A stretch of 14,147 nt of DNA from Rhodanobacteraceae bacterium (GTDB lineage Bacteria > Pseudomonadota > Gammaproteobacteria > Xanthomonadales > Rhodanobacteraceae), in NCBI GenBank assembly GCA_025928735.1, contig JAICIW010000023.1, positions 1 to 14,147 on the forward strand. The letters are read 5' to 3'. The first letter of the stretch is position 1, and each line of letters begins with the position of its first letter. The translations under genes and the position numbers were made by a program. Positions 5,594-14,147 of this stretch are shown in pieces. The notes under the pieces were generated by a model. It had not been told where the DNA came from and did no database searches. It worked only from the letters and a program-made list of their open reading frames with translations.

Positions 5594-5698
5594 CGGTTGC
5601 GAAAAGTCAGCCCATGGATGGGCGTTCCGGCCTTTGCGGACTTCGGGACGTACGCTGATGAGTGATGCCAACGAGGCTGCGATCAGGCATGATCGCAT
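5594..5698 (+). repeat. two-hairpin dispersed repeat, copy 5
   Basis: The A end (5601-5630) is GAAAAGTCAG, then the perfect palindrome GCCCATGGATGGGC (5610-5623), then GTTCCGG. The B end (5679-5696) is GCGATCAGGCATGATCGC, whose arms extend to 8 bp (TGCGATCA/TGATCGCA). The copy lies between the divergent gpmA and lipoprotein genes. It fills about a third of that 300-bp gap. Confidence 0.7.
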
Positions 5699-5747
5699 GC
5701 CATTGGTCAGGGTGCCGACATGCCTATTGTCGACACCACAATAGTCA

Positions 5748-5771
5748 GGCAGGATCGCACCCTGTCCTGCC
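5748..5771. repeat. hairpin upstream of the lipoprotein gene
   Basis: GGCAGGA (5748-5754) pairs with TCCTGCC (5765-5771) across a 10-nt loop containing GATCGCACC, which resembles the end of the B palindrome. A looser stem (GGTG/CACC with GACA/TGTC, 5711-5737) precedes it. These could be remnants of another repeat copy or operator-like sites for the downstream gene. I cannot decide which. I see no convincing promoter between 5699 and 5826. Confidence 0.3.
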
Positions 5772-5837
5772 AACACCACGCCGCATGATGCGGCACTGGC
5801 AGACGATCAACGCGCACGCACCACGCAGGAGGTTCCC

Positions 5838-6572
5838 ATGCGATCTGCACGTCTTTGCACCCTCGCCTTCGCCTTGCTGGCCCTGCCGTTCGCGCTCGGC
5901 GCCTGCGTGAGCGGCGTCAACGGTTCGGTGGATGTCGCGGCGGGCTCCAGCACGTCCGATGCCAGCACCGTCAACGGTTCGGTGAATATCGGCGCCAACG
6001 CCAAGGCCGACAAGGCTTCCACCGTCAACGGCTCCATCCATATCGCCGAGCACGCCAAGGTCGGTAACGCCGATACCGTGAACGGAGGCATCACGCTGGG
6101 CGAAAGCGCGACAGCGGGGAGTCTTACCACCGTCAACGGCCACATCACGCTGGAAAAGAAGGCCACCGTTTCGGGCAACGTCGAAGCGGTCAACGGTGCG
6201 CTGAATCTGGCCGCAGGTTCGGCCGTCAACGGCGAGCTCACCAACGTCAACAGCCATATCACCGTGGACGGTGCGCACATCGGCCAGGGCATCACCACGG
6301 TCAATGGCGACATCGACATCACCGGCAACGCGGTGGTCGACGGCGGCATCAAGGTGAAGAAGCCGAGCGACAATGGCGTACTCGGCATCCACTTTGGCAC
6401 CGACGACATTCCGCGCATCATGATCGGCGCCGGGGCAACCGTGAACGGTCCGCTGACGTTCGAACGCCCGGTGAGGCTGTACATCAGCGATCAGGCGCAC
6501 GTGGCCGGCCCGATCACCGGTGCCGAAGCCGTGAAATTCTCGGGCAACGCACCGCCCGCGTCGGGTTCCTGA
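5838..6572 (+). CDS. repeat-built lipoprotein, probable beta-helix (bactofilin/polymer-forming-like)
   Basis: A 244-residue protein of unknown function. The start is secured by a strong AGGAGG (5827-5832) five bases before the ATG. The N-terminus is a lipoprotein signal (MRSARLCTLAFALLALPFAL-GAC) with the lipid-modified cysteine predicted at residue 23. The mature part is almost wholly repetitive: roughly nine units of about 18-24 residues, each opening with (T/A)VNG followed by alternating hydrophobic residues (GSVNI, GSIHI, GGITL, GHITL, GDIDI). One less regular stretch (about residues 174-200, KVKKPSDNGVLGIHFGTDDI) interrupts before the last repeats. This pattern suggests a right-handed beta-solenoid like polymer-forming (bactofilin-type) proteins, here predicted to be membrane-anchored on the envelope side. 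It appears monocistronic, and the 6591-6690 element lies just past its stop. Confidence 0.85.
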   Translation: MRSARLCTLAFALLALPFALGACVSGVNGSVDVAAGSSTSDASTVNGSVNIGANAKADKASTVNGSIHIAEHAKVGNADTVNGGITLGESATAGSLTTVNGHITLEKKATVSGNVEAVNGALNLAAGSAVNGELTNVNSHITVDGAHIGQGITTVNGDIDITGNAVVDGGIKVKKPSDNGVLGIHFGTDDIPRIMIGAGATVNGPLTFERPVRLYISDQAHVAGPITGAEAVKFSGNAPPASGS

Positions 6573-6590
6573 GGACAGATCCGATTTTGC

Positions 6591-6690
6591 TCGTCATCCC
6601 GGAATCGCGAAGCGATATCCGGGACCCGGCAACTTGCATTTCAGGCGTTGCACAAAAGTCACTGGGTCCCGGCTTTCGCCGGGATGACGA
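6591..6690. repeat. ~100-bp inverted-repeat element between convergent genes
   Basis: It begins TCGTCATCCCGG and ends CCGGGATGACGA. Subterminal CCGGGACCC (6619-6627) is matched inversely by GGGTCCCGG (6664-6672), so each end folds into its own hairpin and the two ends are inverted copies. The ends enclose about 35 bp of AT-richer DNA. This termini type is common as an intergenic palindromic repeat in Proteobacteria. It fills the gap between the lipoprotein gene and the oppositely oriented oxidase, and could terminate transcription from both sides. Confidence 0.8.
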
Positions 6691-6702
6691 CCCCCGAGTC
6701 GA

Positions 6703-8022
6703 TCAGCCGGCGAGGGCCCCCGCAATCTGCGCGGCAGCCCATCGACCGCTTTCTGCCGCGCCTTCCGTGCATGGAATGCCCATGTAGTCGCCGGCAAGGA
6801 TCACGCGACGGTCCGCGTGCCAGGTTTCCCGATACCCATGCAGATGCGTCGCACGCCCGGGCGGGGAACAGGGTTCGGCTTCGAGCCAGCGGTGCATGCG
6901 CGTGAATGCAATGCGCGACGCGATACCGGGCAGGTAATGTTCCAACTCCGGGATTACCTCGGCCAGCACGTCGGTTTCGGACGCACCGGCGAGGCGCACA
7001 CCCGCGGCGCCATCCAGCATCACGTTCAGCAGCTCGCCACGTTCGACATGGTGCGCGCATTTGCGCGACTGGAACGCGAACGCCGCGATCACCTTGCGCT
7101 CGCATCGCGGCAGCAGCACGGCGTAGATGCCTTCGACCGAGGCGCCGGAAGGAATGCCGTCCGGGACGCCGAGGCTGATGGCGACCGTGGCGCTGTAGCG
7201 CGTACCCAGAAGCCGCGTCGCGTCTTCGTCCGCGGGCGACCATAGCGTGCGCGCCACGCCGGCGGTGGTCGCGAGCACTGCGAAATCCGCATGCAACGTT
7301 TCCGCTGCCGTGGTGACTTGCACGCCCGCGATACCTTGTTCGATGGCGGTCACGGGCGATGCCAATCGTACGTCCAGGTGTTCTGCCATGGCTTCCGGAA
7401 GCACGCCGAGGCCACCCCGCAAGGCCGAGACCGATTTGCCGCGCGCGCCGAAACTCCACACCATCGCCGGCAGCGCCAGCGCCATGCCTTCGGGCGGCTG
7501 GAAGTAGAAACCTTCCAGCATCGGTTCGAACAGGTACTCCAGCGCATCCTTGCCGAAGCGCTCGACCAGCGCCTGCGCCGCGTCCTCGTGATCGAGCGGG
7601 CGCCAGCCCGCGTAGTCATTCAAGGGCAACGCATGCGCGTCATGCGCAAGTTTCAGGCTGGCACGGGTGGTGCGCACCGCATCCTTCCAGCGCAGCAGAC
7701 CGCTGGACGGCAACGTCCACGGCCGTCGCGGATGGATACGCCGCACCTTGCCGCCACGGACGATGCCGGTCCAGCCAGACACGTGGTGCACCTGCGCCGA
7801 CAAATCGTGCGCGGTGGTCAGGTCGCCAATGACGGTGTAGCCGTCGGACACGAATTGCGCGCCGCGATCGATCACGAATCCGGCATGACGGTCACTGGTC
7901 ATGCGGCCACCGACGCGATCCGACGCTTCCAGCACCGTGACGTCGATGCCGCGCGCGGAAAGATGATGGGCGGCGCTCAGGCCCGCAATGCCGCCGCCGA
8001 TCACGATGACGGAATGCTTCAT
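6703..8022 (-). CDS. FAD-dependent amine-oxidase/protoporphyrinogen-oxidase-like protein
   Basis: A 439-residue flavoprotein of the NAD(P)-binding/amine oxidase superfamily. The N-terminus holds the dinucleotide-binding GxGxxG (VIVIGGGIAGLSAAHHL, glycines 9-14), followed by the acidic end of beta-2 (LEASDRVGGRM) and the GG-type FAD motif with DRGAQF. The C-terminus carries the conserved FAD-contacting segment ILAGDYMGIPCTEGAAESG. The substrate cannot be told from sequence: relatives include protoporphyrinogen oxidase, phytoene/squalene desaturases and amine oxidases, and I see no haem or carotenoid genes nearby. It starts 32 nt after the stop of the GspE-like gene on the same strand and may share its transcript, although a functional link is unclear. 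The Shine-Dalgarno is weak (GGGTG). Confidence 0.86.
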   Translation of the reverse strand: MKHSVIVIGGGIAGLSAAHHLSARGIDVTVLEASDRVGGRMTSDRHAGFVIDRGAQFVSDGYTVIGDLTTAHDLSAQVHHVSGWTGIVRGGKVRRIHPRRPWTLPSSGLLRWKDAVRTTRASLKLAHDAHALPLNDYAGWRPLDHEDAAQALVERFGKDALEYLFEPMLEGFYFQPPEGMALALPAMVWSFGARGKSVSALRGGLGVLPEAMAEHLDVRLASPVTAIEQGIAGVQVTTAAETLHADFAVLATTAGVARTLWSPADEDATRLLGTRYSATVAISLGVPDGIPSGASVEGIYAVLLPRCERKVIAAFAFQSRKCAHHVERGELLNVMLDGAAGVRLAGASETDVLAEVIPELEHYLPGIASRIAFTRMHRWLEAEPCSPPGRATHLHGYRETWHADRRVILAGDYMGIPCTEGAAESGRWAAAQIAGALAG

Positions 8023-8054
8023 CGCGCACCCATTCGGCTACCCGCCAAACCGGC

Positions 8055-9854
<1,800 letters not shown>

Positions 9855-9920
9855 CGCCTGCCCCGCTGCCAAAAAGACCCTCGATCCGCGAGAAGCGCTC
9901 GGGATTTCGGCCCTCGCAGC

Positions 9921-9926
9921 TATACT
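9921..9926 (+). promoter_or_regulatory. candidate glyQ -10 box
   Basis: TATACT (5 of 6 consensus) lies in the 101-bp divergent gap, 29 nt before the glyQ ATG, giving a leader of about 20 nt. The -35 is poor. No Shine-Dalgarno precedes ATG 9956 (the leader is mostly GC). An in-frame TTG at 9935 is an alternative but less family-like start. Confidence 0.4.
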
Positions 9927-9955
9927 AACGCGCTTTGCGCTGCGCCCCCGAACCG

Positions 9956-10843
9956 ATGGCAGCACCCACTTTCCAGGAGGTGATCCAGACTCTGAACCGC
10001 TATTGGGCGGAGCAGGGTTGCGTGCTGCTGCAGCCGCTGGATCTGGAAGTCGGCGCGGGCACGTTTCATCCGGCGACGTTCCTGCGCGCGCTCGGTCCCG
10101 AACCTTGGGCGGCGGCCTACGTGCAGCCGTGCCGGCGTCCGACCGACGGCCGTTATGGCGACAATCCCAACCGCCTGCAGCAGTACTACCAGTATCAAGT
10201 GGTGCTGAAGCCCAATCCCGACGATGTGGTGGAACGCTACTTCGGTTCGCTGCGCGCACTTGGCATCGATCCGCTGGTGCACGACTTGCGGCTGGTCGAG
10301 GACAACTGGGAATCGCCGACGCTCGGCGCATGGGGACTCGGCTGGGAAGTGTGGTTGAACGGAATGGAAGTCACCCAGTTCACCTATTTCCAGCAGGCCG
10401 GCGGCCTCGAATGCAGACCCGTCACGGCCGAAATCACCTACGGCCTCGAACGCCTCGCGATGTATCTGCAGAACGTCGACAGCGTGTTCGATCTGGTGTG
10501 GACCACCGCGCCGCACGGCGTGGTGACCTACGGCGACGTGTTCCATCGCAATGAAGTGGAACAGAGCGCCTACAATTTCGAACACGCAGACACGAAAGAA
10601 TTGTTCCATCGCTTTGACGCCTGCGAAGCAGAGGCCAACAAGCTGGTCGCGTTGAACCTGCCGTTGCCCGCCTACGAGCAGGTGATGAAGGCCAGCCACG
10701 CGTTCAATCTTCTGGATGCGCGCCGCGCGATTTCGGTGACCGAACGCCAGCGCTACATCCTGCGCGTGCGTGCGCTCGCGCAGGCCGTCGCGAAAGCCTG
10801 GACCGCACCGCGCGAAGCTCCAGCGGAGGCCGCGCATGGCTGA
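9956..10843 (+). CDS. glyQ: glycyl-tRNA synthetase alpha subunit
   Basis: Catalytic (class II) subunit of the bacterial alpha2beta2 glycyl-tRNA synthetase, which forms Gly-AMP and charges tRNA-Gly in the cytosol. The 295-residue product matches the E. coli length (303) and carries family signatures: YWAEQGCVLLQPLDLEVGAG near residue 15, RRPTDGRYGDNPNRLQ, VEDNWESPTLGAWGLGWEVW, EVTQFTYFQQ and the C-terminal NLLDARRAISVTERQRY. ATG 9956 gives MAAPTFQEVIQTLNRYW, aligning with known N-termini. The gene overlaps glyS by 8 nt (10836-10843), consistent with coupled translation of equal subunit amounts. Confidence 0.97.
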   Translation: MAAPTFQEVIQTLNRYWAEQGCVLLQPLDLEVGAGTFHPATFLRALGPEPWAAAYVQPCRRPTDGRYGDNPNRLQQYYQYQVVLKPNPDDVVERYFGSLRALGIDPLVHDLRLVEDNWESPTLGAWGLGWEVWLNGMEVTQFTYFQQAGGLECRPVTAEITYGLERLAMYLQNVDSVFDLVWTTAPHGVVTYGDVFHRNEVEQSAYNFEHADTKELFHRFDACEAEANKLVALNLPLPAYEQVMKASHAFNLLDARRAISVTERQRYILRVRALAQAVAKAWTAPREAPAEAAHG

Positions 10844-13094
10844 GCGCTCGCTGCTGGTCGAGATTGGCTGCGAAGAATTACCGATCCACGCGGTGGACGA
10901 CCTTGCGCGGGCCTTTGCGCAAGGCGTGTGCGATGGCTTGTCCAGGCGCGGCATCGCGGCCGACCTCGGACACGCGCGCACCTTCGCGACGCCTCGGCGC
11001 CTCGCGGTGCTGGTTCCGGGCGTCGCCTTCACCCAGCCCGAACAGCGCAGCGAAAGTTTTGGTCCCTACGTCAACATCGCGCTGGACGCGAACGGCCAAC
11101 CTACGAAAGCCTTGCTCGGTTTCGCCCACAAGGCGGGCGTCGAATGGACGCAACTCGAACGCGCGACGGACGCGAAGGGCGAACGTTTTGTGCATCGCAA
11201 TGTTTCGCCCGGCCGCACGACTGCGGAACTGGTACCGGAAATCGCGCCTGAAGCCGCGGCCGCGCTGCCGATTCCCAAACCCATGCGCTGGGGCGATCAC
11301 GATTTCGCGTTCGTGCGTCCTGTGCATTGGCTGGTGATGTTGCATGGCGACCAAGTGATTGCGGGTGAACTGTTCGGCGTGAAAAGCGGTCGGCAATCGC
11401 GCGGGCACCGCTTCATGCACCCGGCCCCGGTGCACCTGGCCGATGCCGACAGCTATGTCGATGCCATGCGGGCGGCCAATGTCCTGGCCGATCCGGACGA
11501 ACGACGTCAGCGGATTCGAGATGAAGTCGCGCGAGTGGCGCCTGCCGGTTGCACGCCGCACCTTGACGGGGTGCTGCTCGATGAATTGGCCAATCTCAAC
11601 GAATGGCCTGTCGCCATCGCCTGCACATTCGACCGCGATTTTCTGGCGGTGCCGCACGCGGCGCTGGTCACCACCATGCGCGCGAACCAGAAATTCGTGC
11701 CCGTGTTCGATGCCGGCGGCAACCTCACCGAGCACTTCATCGGCATCGCGAACATCGAATCGAAGGATCCGGCACAGATCCGCCACGGCTACGAACGCGT
11801 GATCCGCCCGCGTTTCGCCGACGCGAAATATTTCTTTGACGAAGATCTTAAGACGCCGCTCACGTCGTATCAGCAAGGCCTGCGTGACGTCACCTACCAG
11901 AAAGCCCTCGGCAGCGTGTGGGACAAGACCGTGCGCGTGGCGGAACTCGCCAGCGCGATCGCCGAGCGCCTGTTCGCGCAAGGCATCGACGTCGACGCGG
12001 CGCAGACGGCGCACGCCGCCGGTTTGTCGCGCTGCGATCTGTTGACCCGGATGGTCGGCGAGTTCCCGGAACTGCAGGGCGTGATGGGCCGCCATTACGC
12101 GGCCGCGCAAGGCGAAGCCACCGAAGTCGCGAATGCGCTGGATGAGTTCTATCGGCCGCGCCATGCCGCTGATGGCATTGCCGCAGGCACATTGGCGCAA
12201 TGCGTATCGCTGGCGGACAAACTGGACACGCTGGCGAGTATTTTCGCGGTCGGCATGAAGCCGACCGGCAACAAGGATCCCTTCGCGTTGCGACGTGCGG
12301 CACTCGGTTTGGCACGCACGCTGATCGAGGGCGGACTGGATCTCGATCTCGCAGTGCTTCTGAAAGACGCACTGGCGGAAATTCCCGATTCGGCGCTGCT
12401 CCCCTCTGCCTCCGAGAGAGGGGCCGGGAGTGAGGGTACGAAACTCGCGCACGCATCCGAGCCCGCACCCGCCCCTTCGGGTTCGCGCTTCGCGCGCGTT
12501 CGCTCCGCTCCGCCTCTCCCGAAGGGGGAGGGGAAAAGCAATGCAACACGACGCGCCGAGGTCCGCGCGGAACTGCATGCTTTCATCCTCGATCGCCTGC
12601 GCAGCTATTACGCGGAAAAAGGTTTCGCGCCCCAACAGTTCGAAGCCGTGGCAGCGGTCCGACCTGCCAGCCTGGTCGATTTCGACCGTCGCCTGCGCGC
12701 GGTCGCGTCCTTCGCGCAACAACCCGAGGCGGAGAAGCTTGCCGCCGCCAACAAGCGCGTGGCCAACATCCTGCGCAAGGAAGGCATCGACGCGCTAGCC
12801 GCCGCACAACGGGAACTGGACGCAGCGCTGTTGCACGAGCCTGCCGAGCAGGCCCTTGCGCATGCGCTGGATGCCGCCCGCACGGACAACGCACCACGTC
12901 TCGAACGTGTTGTGGCGGAGCGCGACTACGCCGGTGCGCTCTCCCGCCTCGCGCAGTTGCAGGCGCCGGTCGATGCATTTTTCGACGGCGTGATGGTGAT
13001 GGCCGAAGACCCTGCGCTGCGCGCGAATCGCGTCGCATTGCTGGCGCGGATCAAGGCGCGTTTCGACGCCATCGCCGATATCGCATTGTTGTAA
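10836..13094 (+). CDS. glyS: glycyl-tRNA synthetase beta subunit, with repeat-encoded insert
   Basis: The beta subunit of the alpha2beta2 enzyme recognises tRNA-Gly through its HD and C-terminal anticodon-binding regions. I start at ATG 10836, preceded by GGAGG-like GCGGAGGC, because it yields MAERSLLVEIGCEELP, the family start. Family landmarks include TPRRLAVLV, RFMHP, ANQKFVPVFD, RFADAKYFFDED, MVGEFPELQGVMGRHYA, GNKDPFALRRAALGLAR and the ending DAFFDGVMVMAEDPALRANRVALLARI. At 752 residues it exceeds E. coli GlyS (689) by about 60. Some 46 of these come from a palindromic repeat read in frame (about residues 522-567), between DALAEIPDSAL and the following VRAELHAFILDRLRSYY helix. Nothing else looks damaged. 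The stop overlaps the next start (TAATG). Confidence 0.96.
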   Translation: MAERSLLVEIGCEELPIHAVDDLARAFAQGVCDGLSRRGIAADLGHARTFATPRRLAVLVPGVAFTQPEQRSESFGPYVNIALDANGQPTKALLGFAHKAGVEWTQLERATDAKGERFVHRNVSPGRTTAELVPEIAPEAAAALPIPKPMRWGDHDFAFVRPVHWLVMLHGDQVIAGELFGVKSGRQSRGHRFMHPAPVHLADADSYVDAMRAANVLADPDERRQRIRDEVARVAPAGCTPHLDGVLLDELANLNEWPVAIACTFDRDFLAVPHAALVTTMRANQKFVPVFDAGGNLTEHFIGIANIESKDPAQIRHGYERVIRPRFADAKYFFDEDLKTPLTSYQQGLRDVTYQKALGSVWDKTVRVAELASAIAERLFAQGIDVDAAQTAHAAGLSRCDLLTRMVGEFPELQGVMGRHYAAAQGEATEVANALDEFYRPRHAADGIAAGTLAQCVSLADKLDTLASIFAVGMKPTGNKDPFALRRAALGLARTLIEGGLDLDLAVLLKDALAEIPDSALLPSASERGAGSEGTKLAHASEPAPAPSGSRFARVRSAPPLPKGEGKSNATRRAEVRAELHAFILDRLRSYYAEKGFAPQQFEAVAAVRPASLVDFDRRLRAVASFAQQPEAEKLAAANKRVANILRKEGIDALAAAQRELDAALLHEPAEQALAHALDAARTDNAPRLERVVAERDYAGALSRLAQLQAPVDAFFDGVMVMAEDPALRANRVALLARIKARFDAIADIALL
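12399..12536 (+). repeat. in-frame palindromic element inside glyS
   Basis: Second copy of the element found in ubiB. The left hairpin is CCCCTCTGCC...GAGAGAGGGG (12400-12423) and the right is CCTCTCCC-GAA-GGGGGAGG (12513-12531). Core 12466-12521 differs from 3219-3274 at one of 56 positions; the stretch between left hairpin and core is diverged and shorter. It is translated in the same frame as in ubiB, giving APSGSRFARVRSAPPLPKGEG. The insertion lies between conserved segments of the beta subunit, at a likely surface loop. Confidence 0.88.
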
Positions 13095-13857
13095 TGACAG
13101 CCGTCGCGACAGACCGCAACCTCGCTTCCAATCCTTTGTGGCGCCGTGCCCAGACGCACCTGGTTCGCGGCGAACTCGGCGCCGCGCGCGAGGAGCTGGC
13201 GACGATGCGCGCGGCTGACGGCAGCGGCCCCGCCGCGCACCTCGTGGCCGCGCAGATCGCCTGGCGCGAGGGTCGCGTTCGCGATGGCACCCGGCATGCG
13301 CTGGATTCGGCACAAATTGCGTCCGAAGACCCCGACGACCTTTGCACGGTTGCGGATGTGGCGCTGGAAGTCGGCGAAACGGTCGCCGCGCGCGCGCGTC
13401 TGGATCGCGTGCAGCTCGATGCATGCGAAGCACCGTTGTTGCTGATGCGCTTGACGGTACTGCGGAAAAAGCTGGGCGCATATTTCGGCGATGCCTGTGC
13501 CTACAGCTACAACATCGATGCGCTGGCGAAATATTTTGGCGATTACCGACGCGTCATGACGCACTGGGACGAGACCATGCCAGGCGCGATCCTCGACGTG
13601 CCTTATACCGACTTGGTGCGCAACCCCGGAGCGACACCGCACAAGGTGTTCGCCTTCTGCGGGCGGGATTGGAACCGGACCGCATGAATCTTGCGTGCAA
13701 CACCACCCCGAGTGCGACCCTGAGCGCAGCACAGGTGCGTTCACCCCTGCACGACCGGGCATTCGGGGAGTGGGGGCGCTACGAAGCGCAATGCAGGGAC
13801 CTCGAGGCAGCATTGGCTGCTCTTGGAAAGAGCACGCAGTCGGGAGCCGAACGATGA
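13094..13857 (+). pseudogene. degenerate TPR-domain sulfotransferase
   Basis: Remnant of a protein with an N-terminal TPR-like helical repeat region (residues 1-115) and a C-terminal sulfotransferase domain. Only the domain's tail survives: after LLLMRLTVLRKK the reading jumps straight to FGDACAYSYNIDALAKYFGDYRRVMTHWDE and LDVPYTDLVRNPGA, with no PAPS-binding P-loop or central core. Reading then stops at 13687, but the expected tail (EPDRMNLACNTTPSATLSAAQVRSPLHDRAFGEW is split across the shift) continues in another frame to 13857. One missing base near 13671 (TGG-GAA expected, TGG-AAC found) would explain this. The start codon overlaps the glyS stop. So there is an internal deletion of perhaps 200 or more codons plus a frameshift. 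A sequencing error could explain the frameshift but not the deletion. Confidence 0.8.
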
Positions 13858-14147
13858 GCCGGTCTCCGGAGCAGCGTTGGGTGCGTGTACGGCAGTATCT
13901 GGCGCAAGGCCAGATGGCGCCGGCGAAGGCGCAGCTCGATGCACTGCGGGCGCAAGCACCGGGGCAAGTGTGGACGAACCTTGTCGCCGCCAACATCGCT
14001 CTGCGGGAGGACCGCATTCGCGACGCGGTGCGGTGCGCGCTGGATGCTGCCGTCGCGGCACCGGAAGATCCGGCGTTGCTGTGCGAGGCGGCGCAGTTGC
14101 TCCTGGACGTCGGCGAAGTGACTGCCGCCCGCGAGTGCCTCGCGCGA
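13854..14147 (+). CDS. TPR-domain protein, N-terminal part of a probable sulfotransferase paralogue (partial)
   Basis: The frame starts at ATG 13854 with GGAG eight bases upstream and overlaps the preceding remnant's final stop (ATGA). The 98 visible codons resemble the start of the neighbouring remnant: both have an Ala/Leu-rich helix-turn-helix array, with LVAANIALREDRIRDAVRCA here against LVAAQIAWREGRVRDGTRHA upstream, and VGEVTAARECLAR against VGETVAARARLDR. It is therefore a tandem paralogue. By analogy the missing part should contain a PAPS-dependent sulfotransferase domain, but this is inferred. The gene continues beyond the right edge. Confidence 0.78.
   Translation, partial: MSRSPEQRWVRVRQYLAQGQMAPAKAQLDALRAQAPGQVWTNLVAANIALREDRIRDAVRCALDAAVAAPEDPALLCEAAQLLLDVGEVTAARECLAR

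Noticed and set aside
4770..5744. 324-codon plus-strand frame opposite gpmA
   Set aside because: Antisense to gpmA, which has all its catalytic residues; no family features in this frame.
9855..10331. N-terminal extension of the GspE-like protein to 10331
   Set aside because: The extra 159 codons would be antisense to glyQ and give an Arg/Pro/Ser-rich sequence unlike the family. ATG 9854 is the natural start.
10878..12722. 614-codon open frame antisense to glyS
   Set aside because: It is the complement of a strongly conserved glyS; low stop-codon density in high-GC DNA explains it.
13684..13857. Separate small gene starting at ATG 13684
   Set aside because: Its sequence (NTTPSATLSAAQVRSPLHDRAFGEW) is the normal C-terminal tail of the preceding sulfotransferase remnant, displaced by a frameshift.

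Overview
This window is chromosomal DNA of a high-GC gammaproteobacterium, most likely of the Xanthomonadales (Xanthomonadaceae/Rhodanobacteraceae). I infer this from the base composition, the resemblance of the housekeeping proteins as I recall those families, and the dispersed palindromic repeats. No database search was possible.

Layout. 1-445: a 31-residue putative membrane peptide, then two tandem copies of a ~105-bp repeat. 446-910: trmL (tRNA 2'-O-methyltransferase), closely bracketed by inward-facing inverted copies of that repeat. 1069-1806 (minus): a TMEM165/Gdt1-type manganese exporter with a TTG start, preceded by a clear yybP-ykoY manganese riboswitch. 1871-2057: more repeat copies. 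2058-4543: ubiJ-ubiB, translationally coupled ubiquinone-biosynthesis genes. 4544-4787: a hairpin-rich spacer. 4788-5537 (minus): gpmA. 5838-6572: a lipoprotein made of VNG repeats. 6591-6690: a ~100-bp inverted-repeat element between convergent genes. 9854-6703 (minus): a GspE/PulE-type ATPase followed by an FAD-dependent amine-oxidase-like protein. 9956-13094: glyQ-glyS (alpha2beta2 glycyl-tRNA synthetase). 13094-14147: a decayed TPR-sulfotransferase and the beginning of an apparently intact paralogue that runs off the window.

The most unusual feature is a GC-rich palindromic element of about 140 bp inserted in the same orientation and the same reading frame inside two genes expected to be essential or near-essential, ubiB (3140-3286) and glyS (12399-12536). 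The copies share a 56-bp core with one mismatch. Each adds a low-complexity peptide of about 46-55 residues at what looks like a loop. This recalls the in-frame palindromic elements of Rickettsia.

A second theme is a separate ~105-bp two-hairpin repeat with five copies plus a fragment. Its 18-bp palindromic end abuts the start codons of trmL and ubiJ. At both genes a 5/6-match -10 hexamer ends exactly 6 nt before the ATG and there is no well-placed Shine-Dalgarno, which suggests leaderless transcription.
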